DNA of 64,000 bases from Barthelona sp. PCE (lineage: Eukaryota > Metamonada: BaSk clade), in NCBI GenBank assembly GCA_040285745.1, contig JAUFOR010000008.1, positions 2,046,001 through 2,110,000 of the forward strand, given 5' to 3'. Of this stretch, positions 17,308-27,845 are shown piece after piece. The notes beneath the pieces are model-generated. The model saw nothing but the letters and a program-made list of their open reading frames with translations, ran no database searches and was not told the DNA's origin. Numbering within the stretch: position 1 is the first letter of the stretch; the number at the start of each line of letters is the position of its first letter. Made by a program: the position numbers and the translations under genes.

Positions 17308-19296
17308 ATGTCGATGAATTTTAGCTCATCGTTCAACAGATCAACATTAGATGCTTCAAAAGCTGAGAATTTTGGTTCAGCATTTCAAAGTGCATATTGT
17401 GCTTCTAGTGCATCAGAAGAGGGGAAATCAAACACAGTGGCCACAAGCGGCCTGCACTCAACGGTTATGTGCAAATTTGACCATGTAGAGTCACCAACCA
17501 ACGTTTTAACGCGCACTATTGAACGTACAGTAGTTTTAATTGAGAAGGGAGAAGACTCATTCAGTTGTTTCAGCGACCATAGACTAGTGCTTGGTGACAT
17601 TTTTCCGAACCAAGCGATGGACGAAATCATTGTTTCAAATTCAGCTGTCCCCGTTTTTGATACTGATAACTCATATCTTATGATGCTTGCGTCTTATCTT
17701 TATGAAATGGATAGCAGCGTGACTTTACAGGTTGCGGAGATCCACAATGACTGTGTCTATGATTTACTTGGTGACGTCATGATACCGATGGACTGGCCTA
17801 GTTTGAAGGGTGCTTCCACTGCTGCGTTTGATACCGAGAACCACTTTGCCTTCCTAGTAAGTAAGGCTCTCGCATCGGTACACATCAGGTGCGGTCATAT
17901 TCGCTCACACCTTGTGTTTGCATTCAACGCAATGGGTGTAACCCATCATGTATTTGTGTTTGCAACGCCTTTCGATCTCACAAACGTTCAGGCAAAGGTG
18001 TACCCGTCGGCATTCATCAGTGAGCAGAAGAGTATCACACGTGGCGTTGATGTTTTTATTGATATTGTTTCCAGTATCAAGGACAAGAAGCAGCCTCTTA
18101 TTGCGTGGAGAACGAGTAGGTTGACCAGGGCATTCAAGGCGTACCTGTCAGCATGGTATGGTACATGGGTATGTGACATGAACGGAGATGCACGTGGCAC
18201 AGATCGAATGCTGGAGCTGTTTTCGCTGATTCGATGCATTGACGAACCACTAAAGAGACTAAAAGGTACAACTGAGGAGGATTTACACATTTCCAACATG
18301 AAAGATCTTGAGAGGAGCCATCGATTTCATATGTTGAAGAAGAGCGATGGGGATCTCACATTGAGCAATTTGGGAACGACTACGATGATGCATGACCTTG
18401 ATCTTGGCAACTTAACACAGACAATGGCATCTGCCATTGAAAAAGAGAGGAAGGAGAGCACTCTGCTGAAGTCCCAACTGGAGAGCACTCAGAAGAGGTT
18501 GACACAAATACAGGTGACCAGTGAGAATGCTCGGCTTGACGAGATCACGAGTTTGAAACAGCAATTGAACGCAGAGCGCAATAAGAATCAGGCATTAAAA
18601 CAACGTATGGATAAGATGCAGATGGAACTTGACGAGCAGAAGCGTATGCGTGTTGGGTATGAGCATAAGGTTGAGGACACAATAGAAGAGCACGAGAAGA
18701 GGATATCGCTTCTACGTAAGATCACAGATGGACAACGGGTCGAGTATGAGAAGAAGATAGGCATTTTGTTGGAAGAGCAGGATACGCTTAACCAGACCAT
18801 CCAGGACCAAAACAAGAGGTTTTCTGGCCTATTGGAGACTGTTCGCACGTTGAAGATGGAGTTATCGACTTCATCAGCGACTCTATCGGAAGAGGATCAT
18901 CAGACTTTGCTGGACCTGCAAGATCTCTTCATACAGCAGGCCGAGGACATTAACGGGCTGCACAGCGAGGTGCTGCATGTGACAGAGCAATGGAATGGAG
19001 CACAAAATGAACAGGCCACGATTGTTGTAAGATTTTTTAATTTTGTCTTCAATATAATTCAGAAACTGTTCATGAGCATGAGTGCGCTGCAGGGTCCTAT
19101 GTTGCATAAGTTCTCTGAAGTTGAATCGGAGTTGAATCACATATTCAGGGATATGGAGCGTGTAGATACGTTGTTATCAAATGAATTGAGGAATGTAATC
19201 CCCGAAAACGCCAGAAGCGACCTATTCACCGTACAAGAGTCACTTGTAACGTTCATAAAACTACTTTTGCACATTTTTGAAGTTTTGATTGATTAA
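17308..19296 (+). CDS. Kinesin-derived protein lacking the P-loop (predicted motor-dead), with coiled coil
   Basis: A 662-residue protein. The N-terminal ~310 residues follow a kinesin motor domain: VAEIHNDCVYDLL (142-154) equals the kinesin E-I-Y-N-E-x-V-x-D-L-L helix; RSHLVFAF (199-206) sits where switch I ends; and IAWRTSRLTRAFKAYLS (265-281) equals the L12/alpha5 element PYR.SKLTR.L...L. The Walker A GQTGSGKT is replaced by SAVPVFDTDN (112-121), and the switch II DLAGSE is not present. ATP hydrolysis is therefore very unlikely. Residues ~375-560 form a long coiled coil, followed by a helical tail. It may be a microtubule-binding scaffold or a heterodimer partner, as with non-catalytic kinesins. 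A chance resemblance is unlikely because three elements occur in order at motor-like spacing. Confidence 0.7.
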   Translation: MSMNFSSSFNRSTLDASKAENFGSAFQSAYCASSASEEGKSNTVATSGLHSTVMCKFDHVESPTNVLTRTIERTVVLIEKGEDSFSCFSDHRLVLGDIFPNQAMDEIIVSNSAVPVFDTDNSYLMMLASYLYEMDSSVTLQVAEIHNDCVYDLLGDVMIPMDWPSLKGASTAAFDTENHFAFLVSKALASVHIRCGHIRSHLVFAFNAMGVTHHVFVFATPFDLTNVQAKVYPSAFISEQKSITRGVDVFIDIVSSIKDKKQPLIAWRTSRLTRAFKAYLSAWYGTWVCDMNGDARGTDRMLELFSLIRCIDEPLKRLKGTTEEDLHISNMKDLERSHRFHMLKKSDGDLTLSNLGTTTMMHDLDLGNLTQTMASAIEKERKESTLLKSQLESTQKRLTQIQVTSENARLDEITSLKQQLNAERNKNQALKQRMDKMQMELDEQKRMRVGYEHKVEDTIEEHEKRISLLRKITDGQRVEYEKKIGILLEEQDTLNQTIQDQNKRFSGLLETVRTLKMELSTSSATLSEEDHQTLLDLQDLFIQQAEDINGLHSEVLHVTEQWNGAQNEQATIVVRFFNFVFNIIQKLFMSMSALQGPMLHKFSEVESELNHIFRDMERVDTLLSNELRNVIPENARSDLFTVQESLVTFIKLLLHIFEVLID

Positions 19297-19404
19297 GCTC
19301 ATTTCTATCATTGACATCTTTCATTTACTTTACCACACTCTCCGATTTGCCGCTTCGTGCGAGTTTTTTTTACCCTTGCACGTCTTGTAAAACGTTTTTT
19401 TGTT

Positions 19405-19420
19405 TTCACCTTTTCAACTG
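19405..19420 (+). promoter_or_regulatory. TTTTCA start-proximal element (strumpellin gene)
   Basis: TTCACCTTTTCAACTG stands 5-20 bases before the strumpellin ATG at 19425 and contains the recurrent CTTTTCA pattern. It helps to place the start at 19425. Inferred function. Confidence 0.35.
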
Positions 19421-19424
19421 CGGG

Positions 19425-22400
19425 ATGGATTTTATTTCAGAACACAACCCATGTGGTTATCAACTACTGCAGCTCACAGCAACAGGTGACGCTGTTATTG
19501 CAGAACTGACGAGACTTGCACAAAATTTACCCTCTATTTTTTACTTAAAGACTAAGGAAGACCAAAAGAGGTACGCAAACATAATTTTTGACTTCCAGTA
19601 CCTTGATAATTCGACAGTGCTAGATTACAAGATTCGTCAAGATAGTGTATGGCTTATTGTGCTCATATTAAAGTATTTGCTAACTTTTAGGAGTTGTATG
19701 ACCTAGATCAGGAACTCAAGACTACTTACAAGAACATTGCTGAACGTTTGTATAACCTGTTTAAGAGTATTTATTTGCACTTTCAGCGTCTTTCATCTTT
19801 TTTCGATTCTGTAATCAATCAGCACTTTTACAACTATCCGTTAGAGAAGATCCTCGAGGATAAACTTGGTTCACAATTGATTTCAGAGGCTCTCTATCAA
19901 TATGGTCTCATGATGATTCTTTTAGACAGAGACATTCCTGGTATTGTCCGTGAGAGATGTGTGGTCTTCTTCTATCGCCTTAACTCCTCTTCTGACATTC
20001 CTTTCTTTGAGGAGGTTGTCAAGTTAGTCAGCAGGACTGGTTACAGTCATCCAGATCCCTACCCAAAGAACTACCCATTTTCATTCATCGAACGCTACCC
20101 TCTAGACAAGCAGATTGTACGTACCGTATTGGGTAAGCTGCGTTCCGAAGATATTTATCAAAGAAGCGTTGCGTTTCCAGATCCCGATCATCGTTCAACA
20201 GCGCTCTCTAAACAGGCGGCGATGATCTACATCATTCTCTTCTTTGTTCCCGAGGTTTTGGAACAGGACAATGCAATTATGCGTGAAATAGTGGACAAGT
20301 TTTTTGCTGATAACTGGATTGTCTCTTTCGGCCTTGGTCACACCGCTGATATTAGCGTTGTGTGGAAACCGTTCAGGGCAGCAAGAGGAGCCCTTGATGA
20401 CATGATGAGCTCAGCAGCCCTCTCCAATCTAGGATTGCGTTACGATCGTGTGTACTCCGAGGCAATGCAGGGGCTGTCTGATCTTCTGGTCGACGGTGTA
20501 TTGACCAGGGAATACCTGCTCTCGAACTTGACGTCCACATTGAACACTATTCGTGTTGCCAACGTGACACTTCGGTTTCTGATGCTTCATTCTGTGATTG
20601 AGAAGCGTAAAACACGCGAAAGAGTCATGAGATCGATCACTGAAGATAGTATCCTCGATTTACTACTGCAGCTCAGCGATGTTGAGTTCCAGACGAACAA
20701 GATCATCAATAACATTATCGATAACAAAGAATCTGCATGGGAGGAGCTGAAGAGCGTTGCCAAAAAGCGTTTACAGCAGCTCGCAGCGTTCTACAGCGGA
20801 CAGAGCTCATTCGCAGAGATTAGTGAGAACAAGCGTATTCATGACTGGTTTACGTCACTCATCACCAAGGTTGACGAGTTGAGCCTGGATGAGAGTGTAG
20901 TCACATCACGCCTCAGTACTGACATCATCATGGCACTTGAGCGTGTCGAGATGTTTGAGGAAGTGCAGAAGTCCATCATCCAACAGCTTTTGGAAGATTT
21001 GCGAGCCGGATTAACATCCATGCTTAAGTTATTGAATATTGGTCCCGACGTGGTGTTCAAGTTGTCCCTCATTACAGATTTCTCACACTCATGGCATTTG
21101 ATTAGGAAGTTCGTACCCCTCATGCATCAGCGCATTCGTCAGGATGCCGGTGTAATCATGCAGTTGCGAGGCACTTTCCTGAAGCTCGCGTCGCTGCTTG
21201 AGGGACCACTTTTACGTATGACCCAATTCGAACACAGTGATCTTGAATCAGTTGCTTCATTCTTCTCAAATGAGATTGTTAAGTTTGTTTCGGATGTGCT
21301 GCAGATTGTGCCCCACTCCATGTTCAAGTACCTTCATGCCATATCTGCTCTTTTGACGGATGAACTAGCGGAGATACCATCAAAAATTTCAAGATTTGAG
21401 CTCATTGAGTTCGCTAAGGTGGAGCTCCGTGAGAGGCTTAATGTGTACACCAACCAGGTATGCGTGCTCGCCCGAGGTATACTCGCCATGCAGCGTAACT
21501 TTATTGGCGTCATTGAGATCGATCCAAAGGAGATGTTGGAAGCTGGTCTTCGCAGAGAGCTGATCAAGCTCATTGCAGACACCGTACACACGCATCTTGT
21601 CTTCAACACGAAGGCGACCCACGGTCCAGAGACACTGGTCGAACGATTCTCAACCGTCAAGAAGGAGCTACTCGCGATCAAGACATCAATGCAATATATT
21701 CAGGACTATGTTAACATTGAAGGCCTTCGTTTGTACAACGAGGAGTTTGAACGCCTTGTCATCTACAATGTAGAAGAGAGTGCTTTTGTTTTTATGAAGA
21801 AGGCCACCCAGTTTCAACCCAATGTTGTCTTTGATGATTTTGATGTTAACCCAGTCCCGTCATTCGAACCTATCGATAAGAATGGGGTCAACTGGATGGC
21901 GCGCCTTGCCAATGAACTAATCAGACTGGTCTCACACAGACACTCTTTCTATTGCCCAAAGCACATTGCATTTGTGCACTGCGAAGATAAGAGCAAGGAA
22001 TTCCTAAGCATCCGTATCATGCGCCTTCTTTTTGATTCATTAGGTGTTGCTGGTTTCGTTGGACTCAATAAGTATCTTTCATTCTTGATTGTTTCATCGC
22101 TTCAAAAGATTTATGCTATTATTGAAAAATACCAAGATGCCGGTGCTAAGGAGAGCCTCACCATGATTGACCGCTCCTTCTATCCACTCAGTTCCATTGT
22201 TAGCTTGCGCAATTTCACTGGATTGTCCAGAATCATAGACAAGTACTATGACAAGATTGTAAGTCTGTTTGGCTTCATCGGCCGTGCCCAGCTCATCCAG
22301 AACATGGTCAGTTACCTGCTCAAGCACGACGCATCCATTAACAGAACACACTTCTATGGTGCAATGGTTACGATCAACGAAGCAATCATCGAAGACGTTA

Positions 22401-22909
22401 AGGAACACTACCGAAACCCGTTGATTGATGACTACGTTGAGTCATCCCTGTTGAGTGAATTGTGCGCAGGCCTGAACAGATGTGGCATCTCCGATAGTGA
22501 CAATCAAGTGTACAGTCTTCCTCCACTATTCAACTTTGTTCCACTAACATGTCTGGCATTTGTATTCAAGTCAATTGACATGATGCGTTTTACTGAAATG
22601 GGAGACCTTAAATGGTACAAGAGCCAGAATCACTTTGATGAGACATCTTTGTGTATTGCCCTTCATACTTTTCTTCAGCAATTTCATCCCCATAATAGGG
22701 AGCGTTTTATTGGTCTTTTGGGTCAGTATATTCGCTCATACGTTGCGGATGAGTGGTCGTTTTCGAATGCATTATCAACCAAAACACTTGATGTGAATGA
22801 TCGTGTGAAAAAGGTGATGCGCTTACTCTCTGTGCTCAAGAAGAACAATTTCATCCCCAACGAGTACTTCAAGTCGCTTGTGCCTGAATATTTGGCTGCA
22901 ATTGTGTAA
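19425..22909 (+). CDS. WASHC5: Strumpellin (WASH complex subunit 5), two exons
   Basis: Exon 1 (19425-19646) encodes MDFISEHNPCGYQLLQLTA through IIFDFQYLDN, the strumpellin N-terminus. Exon 2 (19691-22909) continues in phase with ELYDLDQELK and carries strumpellin blocks throughout: EALYQYGLMMILLDRDIPG, RERCVVFFYRL, TGYSHPDPYPKNYP, DPDHRSTALSKQAAMIYIIL and REIVDKFFADNWIVS. Spliced length is 1146 residues, close to the animal protein (about 1160). Strumpellin is a core scaffold of the pentameric WASH complex, which activates Arp2/3 on endosomes for cargo recycling. No ATG exists between the intron and the conserved exon 2 block, so the intron is needed to join the halves. The neighbouring Sec8-like gene is also in membrane traffic. 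Confidence 0.95.
19647..19690 (+). other. 44-nt spliceosomal intron in the strumpellin gene
   Basis: The intron begins GTATGG and ends GCTAACTTTTAG. A branch-point-like CTAAC lies only a few bases before the AG. Phase 0 removal joins ...KIRQDS to ELYDLDQELK, restoring an ungapped strumpellin alignment across the junction. Left in place, it runs the first frame to a stop at 19704-19706 after unrelated residues. It is the only intron I can demonstrate in the window. Confidence 0.85.
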
Positions 22910-23066
22910 ACACATAGTTATTTGAAAAGGAAATCTGACACGTGACCCTCTAGTTTATTCTTTGAAATTCACTTTTTGGGTGTATAGTGGCGGTGTACAG
23001 CTACATATCCATAAGTTTGAGCGTAGTGTTTTAGGAAATTGCTATTTTAAATATCTTCTTAACTTG

Positions 23067-24737
23067 ATGTTAGAATCCAGCATACTCATAAGAACAACGG
23101 CCGTTGCGGTAATTATGTTACTGTTTTTCACGCTATCTTCAGCACAACTTGGACTTACAATTTCAGATTTGGTTCATGGAAGCAATAACGCAGCTAAAGA
23201 TGGCGGTGGCTCTAAATGTGCAGCATGCGTCGCAGGTGTTAAGGTTGTGGATGATGCATCACGCTATTACGACGAAGATGTCAATGCTGTCTTCCGTCGT
23301 ATTTGTTCTGCTATTCCTCAGCCTTTCAGAATCGGATGCAACACCTTCGTATCCAAATACGGAAAGAAAATTATCTCTGCTCTTTCAACAGGAATGACCC
23401 CTGAACAAGTTTGTAGGATTTCAGGTTTTTGCAGTGAAGAGAAGCAGTGCACACTTTATAAGAAGTGGCCTCTTCCTATTCGCAACGAAAAGGCTTCTAA
23501 GAACTCAGTGTTCATTGTTGACTATGAGGAACCTATTAAGGATAGCAACAATATTTTCAGTGATATGATGAACGCAGTCAAGCGCTCAATGGTCACCCAC
23601 AAGCCAGCGATGGATCCGGATAGTGATGGATTCAGTACATTCAAGCAACTTCGTGGTTCTAACTGGAGAGGTAAGGATTGTAATGGTGGTGACAAGACTG
23701 TCTATCCCGGATCGAAGGCTGCCCCGTTCCTCGGATACTTTGATGGTAATTGTAACGGTCTTAAGCAGGCTGATGAGCGCAAGTATTGTCCAAATGGTAT
23801 TCGTCAATTCGCAGCTCTTGGAGATTCTATGACTGCCCACTTTGAGCTTCCTGAGGACTTGTTTTTTGTATCACGTTGGACCAACGAGCTCTTTGCTGAT
23901 CTCCCTAATTTAATTATGATGGAGGCTGATCATCCTCAAAAGAGTTTCTTTACAGGTTTCGAAGATGTACTCAGTGTTGCAGGCAGATTCCGTCAGCTTG
24001 ATCGCTGTAATCACCGTCAGTTCCAGAACGGTGGTGTTAATGGTATTTCATCAAATAATTTGATGTTTGGAGCAAAGGCTCTCAACTTCAAGAAAAAGGA
24101 TCACCCTATGACTGTTGTGATTTCCATTGTTGGTAATGATATTTGTTCACACTGCGATGCTGATGATAAGGCTGATTGTATGACGACTGTTGATGACTTT
24201 GAGAAGAATATTGTTGAAGTTTTGGATCACCTACATGATAACATGCCCAGAGGTTCACACGTTGTCTTTGGTGGTCTTGTTGATGGTAGAGTTCTTTACG
24301 ATACTTTACAGGATCAAATTCATCCTCTTGGTGTTACTTATTCTGACTTCTACGAATTCATGGAGTGCACTGGTGCATCTCCTTGTCTTCAGTGGATGTC
24401 AAAGAATGAAACCCTCCGTAATGTTGCATCCCAACGTGCACATGATCTTTCTGAGGTTTACCCCAAGATTATTGCCGAACATGCATCCAAGTATGGTGAT
24501 GTTTTCCAGATGGCTTACATTGGTGAATATCTCAATGATATGCTTGGTATGTTTACCAAAGAGGAGATGGTTAAAGTTATTGCTTCTGTTGACGGATTCC
24601 ATGCTAGTCAGTATGCTCAGCAATACATTGCTGATATTGTCTATAACAAGCTTACCAAGATTCCTGGCGCCCTTCCTAAGGAAAACCCCAATAATGCCCG
24701 AATTATTCAGCGTTTTGGTGACCAAGGAGGTTTCTGA
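23067..24737 (+). CDS. AOAH: Acyloxyacyl hydrolase-like secreted lipase (saposin B plus GDSL hydrolase)
   Basis: The ATG at 23067 gives a signal peptide (TTAVAVIMLLFFTLSSAQ) and a 556-residue protein, the size of animal AOAH (about 575). Residues ~50-122 form a saposin B domain with CAACVAG, RIC, GCNTF and VCRISGFC supplying the cysteines. DPDSDGFSTFKQLRG and WRGKDCNGGDKTVYPG (~183-215) match the AOAH calcium-binding linker. The hydrolase begins with the nucleophile motif GDSMTAHF (Ser254) and ends with DGFHAS near 509, supplying Asp/His. AOAH removes secondary acyl chains from bacterial lipid A. A bacterivorous protist could use it in the phagolysosome or outside the cell (inference). An upstream ATG at 22962 would bury the signal peptide and is rejected. 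Confidence 0.93.
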   Translation: MLESSILIRTTAVAVIMLLFFTLSSAQLGLTISDLVHGSNNAAKDGGGSKCAACVAGVKVVDDASRYYDEDVNAVFRRICSAIPQPFRIGCNTFVSKYGKKIISALSTGMTPEQVCRISGFCSEEKQCTLYKKWPLPIRNEKASKNSVFIVDYEEPIKDSNNIFSDMMNAVKRSMVTHKPAMDPDSDGFSTFKQLRGSNWRGKDCNGGDKTVYPGSKAAPFLGYFDGNCNGLKQADERKYCPNGIRQFAALGDSMTAHFELPEDLFFVSRWTNELFADLPNLIMMEADHPQKSFFTGFEDVLSVAGRFRQLDRCNHRQFQNGGVNGISSNNLMFGAKALNFKKKDHPMTVVISIVGNDICSHCDADDKADCMTTVDDFEKNIVEVLDHLHDNMPRGSHVVFGGLVDGRVLYDTLQDQIHPLGVTYSDFYEFMECTGASPCLQWMSKNETLRNVASQRAHDLSEVYPKIIAEHASKYGDVFQMAYIGEYLNDMLGMFTKEEMVKVIASVDGFHASQYAQQYIADIVYNKLTKIPGALPKENPNNARIIQRFGDQGGF

Positions 24738-24917
24738 AATTAATAAACTACTTTTCTATTTGTGCCGGTTGTTTCTGTGCTGTTTTTAGAATATTTGTTT
24801 TTCAGAAAATTCTTTAAATATCAGTATTTGACCTCTGAATACCGTCAACATACATAGATCAGAAAATTTGGCTGTTTTTTGTTTTGCTACATTTTCTCTT
24901 TATTTTTTTCGGGTTTA

Positions 24918-27845
24918 ATGCAGTTTGAAAGTGATTCGGAATATTCATTGAACGAGGACATCATCAGAAGCACAAATGACATTCAAGGGTTTCTACAAAA
25001 GATTCGAAGAGAGTTTAGTGATCGTGATATCGTCACAAAGGGTTTCAATTCGTTACAATTTATTGCAGACAAGGCATTGGGATCAACTTTTGAGACTACA
25101 TTCGAAGATGTTGTGAAGAATCGGAAATTGCTGGATGAATTAATGAAGGTTGTTGTTGAGGAAAACGAGCGCAGCATTCAAACCAATTTTGCGTCTTTCA
25201 GTGATATTTTTACACAATTGAATAACACTAGACTAAACATATCTCAGTACTCATTGTTTTTGAGCAACTCTCAGCACCCTCTTGAAGTTAACGCCCGCAA
25301 AGAATCCAAGGATAAGAACCTCCACAATGAGCTGAAACATCTGAATGAGAAGTTAATCATGGATGAGGAACATCTACAGGAGTTGGTTGAGATTCGAGAT
25401 TTTTTAACTGTTTTTAACAAGATAGAGGATCAAATCAACACAAACGCCTTTTACCCAGCAGCGAAATCACTTATTGACTGTATGAATTATCAAAGACAGT
25501 ACAGGGCATTACAGAACGATAAAATCGATGCAATGCTACGAGGCGTCAAGAGCAAATTATCTTTCAAGATTCGTATGCTGTTGTTGGAAATGTGCTTCTT
25601 TAAGAACGAAGTAAGCGTGAAGGCAGTTAACAAGCCTGTGCCCCAGTTCGAGGTGCTCTTTGATCGTAAGACATTTGAACTTGATTTTCGTATTATGCAA
25701 GACGATGTTTTCTTCAAGATATTTGAGATATCTTTCGCCATATGTATGTTGGATATTGAAAAAGAGTTTTTGAAGAACTTAATGTCGGAGAACACTCGTA
25801 AAGATATTTTAAAGCTTGTTAAGGATTTTTACACCGCTTTGATTAATTCATTCTTAAAAGACAAATCAGTTAACTTGGAGAGCAACAATTTAAAACCTGA
25901 TAAAGAGCAATTTGATTTGATTGTTAGCATTTTCAATCAGTATTGCTATCATTTGTTGATTTGCCTCAGAAAGTGGTATTTCTTCTTTGATATGATCAAG
26001 AAATCTATTGATTTCCTTCACGCTGGTACCTTTGAGATTCCAAATTTGAGGGACGATTTTACCAAGCTACAGACAAAAAGTCTGCAGACTGCCTCAACAA
26101 TGGTTTATGATTGCATACAAGAGAGTACGGTGAACATGCTTAAACTATTCCTTACAGGAACAGATCGTAATTCTACACGAACAAAACATGGTTCTCACAT
26201 TTCTTTCAATATCATGACAGGTGGGGAATCTCTTATGCGTATTGTGCAGAAGCTCGATGAGAAGAATCAGTCGAACAGTTCTCCTGATCTTTCCGGACAC
26301 AGTAGAGGTCTAAGGGGAGTACCAAACTCCCCATATTTCTTGATTGCCCTGCACACTCGGTGTATGTCATTCCGTCGTGCTGGATACTCCATCTTGAGGT
26401 TAAAGCCAAAGAGCGATCCGATAAAATCGAGTTTAAACGACTTCAAGACTACACTCGTAACAGTTATGCAAGCGAATTTGTTTGAACAGCATCAGAGTTT
26501 GGTAGATGATGACACGATTACAGAAGTAGAGGGAAAGAAGCATTTCCGAAGCTTTTTCAGCAAGATATTTGTGGGAATCAATCAAGATTTCATAAACTTC
26601 CCCTCTCTTTCACAGGTGCTCAAGCCAATTCTGTTAAGTTACGAGAATTCATTCGTTAGCGATATCAATAGAGCGTTGCGCACGATTCTCGCTAACAAAT
26701 ACGCGTTTAAAATCAACAACCGTAAGCACTTTAACGTTCCCAAGAAGCTGGCAAAGATATTCGGTCAGCTCTCAGATTATTCATTCATTGGCAGCGTTAT
26801 CGATTCAGTCAGTTTCTTTAACCTGAGCGCGTTCCGCGGCATCGATAACCCCACCCGTAATATTCACACCGAGAAGGAGGTAAGACAAGAGTTGGCACTG
26901 TATTGGGAGAAAAACGGAATGTTATGCAATGCTCTCGAGGTGCAAAAACCCACACTTGAAGCAATCAAGCTCATGTGCTCTGTCCTACAAGGCCTTATCA
27001 TACTTAGCGAGCAGTGCCTGGAGATATCATCAAAATATATGTTACAGATTCCTAATCTGAGTCTGGGTATGCTAGGCCCAATGAGCAGTATTAACCAGGA
27101 GCTTAAATCTCGCAGAAGCGGCGGGTCAATGGCCTCCCGCTCTGAGTATTCAAAGAGCAACAAGCATAAGGAACATGTACTTGATATCGACAATGTCAGC
27201 TTTCTCAATCAAGAGTATCTACCCTTAGCAGTGACAAAGATGGTGGAGGAGCACGTAGAAGCGTACGAATATAGCGAGGCGCAGCAACATTTGAGTATGC
27301 TAGCGGAGAAAACGTGTGAGAATTTTTTTTCACTTTTTGTTCAAATTTTTAATAATTTAGTGCATGAAATAAGGTCAAAGGTATTTTTCCTTGTCTTAGA
27401 GCTACAGAACGTTACAGATCTTGATGCATGTATCTTTGATTTTAACTCATTTTGTATCGGTCTGCTCCATACCCTCGTTAGTTATTTAGGAGAAGACTTT
27501 GGTGCAATTATCATAAAGCCCATTCCACAATTGTTGGATTTGCTGCTTGTTGAATTAATGGGTAAAAAGGAGCGGTACAATAGAGAATTTATTGCTAAAA
27601 TGAACAATGGAATAGGCATTCTCTCGCAAGGTTTGGATTCAGTCTTCTTTTCACTACATTTACCCACTGTTAACCACCTACCGAACGCAACAAAGGCGTG
27701 GAAGCTCGTCACTTATAGTTATGAAGAGTTTAAACAGCAGTTGATCAATCACAAGCATTTATTCACAAAACAAAGTTATAAATATTTGATCAGCTATGGG
27801 TTCAAGAATCATGAAGCTGAGTTGTTGGAGATTTTAGAGGGTTAA
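24918..27845 (+). CDS. CATCHR-type tethering subunit, probably exocyst Sec8
   Basis: A 975-residue, wholly helical protein starting at the ATG at 24918. The N-terminal ~120 residues form long coiled-coil helices. The segment ENERSIQTNFASFSDIFTQL followed by a second coiled coil, then LVEIRDFLTVFNKIEDQINT and FYPAAKSLIDCM, follows the plan of Sec8 (N-terminal coil, 'tethering' coil, then the domain with YxxA-like helices). The rest is CATCHR-style helical rods with a serine-rich loop near 740. The exocyst tethers secretory vesicles at the plasma membrane. Sequence identity is low, so another CATCHR subunit (Sec15, COG, GARP) is possible. It lies downstream of AOAH by 180 bases, same strand. 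Confidence 0.5.
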   Translation: MQFESDSEYSLNEDIIRSTNDIQGFLQKIRREFSDRDIVTKGFNSLQFIADKALGSTFETTFEDVVKNRKLLDELMKVVVEENERSIQTNFASFSDIFTQLNNTRLNISQYSLFLSNSQHPLEVNARKESKDKNLHNELKHLNEKLIMDEEHLQELVEIRDFLTVFNKIEDQINTNAFYPAAKSLIDCMNYQRQYRALQNDKIDAMLRGVKSKLSFKIRMLLLEMCFFKNEVSVKAVNKPVPQFEVLFDRKTFELDFRIMQDDVFFKIFEISFAICMLDIEKEFLKNLMSENTRKDILKLVKDFYTALINSFLKDKSVNLESNNLKPDKEQFDLIVSIFNQYCYHLLICLRKWYFFFDMIKKSIDFLHAGTFEIPNLRDDFTKLQTKSLQTASTMVYDCIQESTVNMLKLFLTGTDRNSTRTKHGSHISFNIMTGGESLMRIVQKLDEKNQSNSSPDLSGHSRGLRGVPNSPYFLIALHTRCMSFRRAGYSILRLKPKSDPIKSSLNDFKTTLVTVMQANLFEQHQSLVDDDTITEVEGKKHFRSFFSKIFVGINQDFINFPSLSQVLKPILLSYENSFVSDINRALRTILANKYAFKINNRKHFNVPKKLAKIFGQLSDYSFIGSVIDSVSFFNLSAFRGIDNPTRNIHTEKEVRQELALYWEKNGMLCNALEVQKPTLEAIKLMCSVLQGLIILSEQCLEISSKYMLQIPNLSLGMLGPMSSINQELKSRRSGGSMASRSEYSKSNKHKEHVLDIDNVSFLNQEYLPLAVTKMVEEHVEAYEYSEAQQHLSMLAEKTCENFFSLFVQIFNNLVHEIRSKVFFLVLELQNVTDLDACIFDFNSFCIGLLHTLVSYLGEDFGAIIIKPIPQLLDLLLVELMGKKERYNREFIAKMNNGIGILSQGLDSVFFSLHLPTVNHLPNATKAWKLVTYSYEEFKQQLINHKHLFTKQSYKYLISYGFKNHEAELLEILEG

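Noticed and set aside
19311-19424. Longer N-terminus for strumpellin starting at 19311
   Set aside because: The added residues are cysteine/phenylalanine-rich translation of pyrimidine-rich leader, while the ATG at 19425 gives the family N-terminus.
19694-22909. Strumpellin as an intact gene starting at 19694
   Set aside because: That position is TTG, not ATG, and the conserved N-terminus lies upstream across a 44-base intron.
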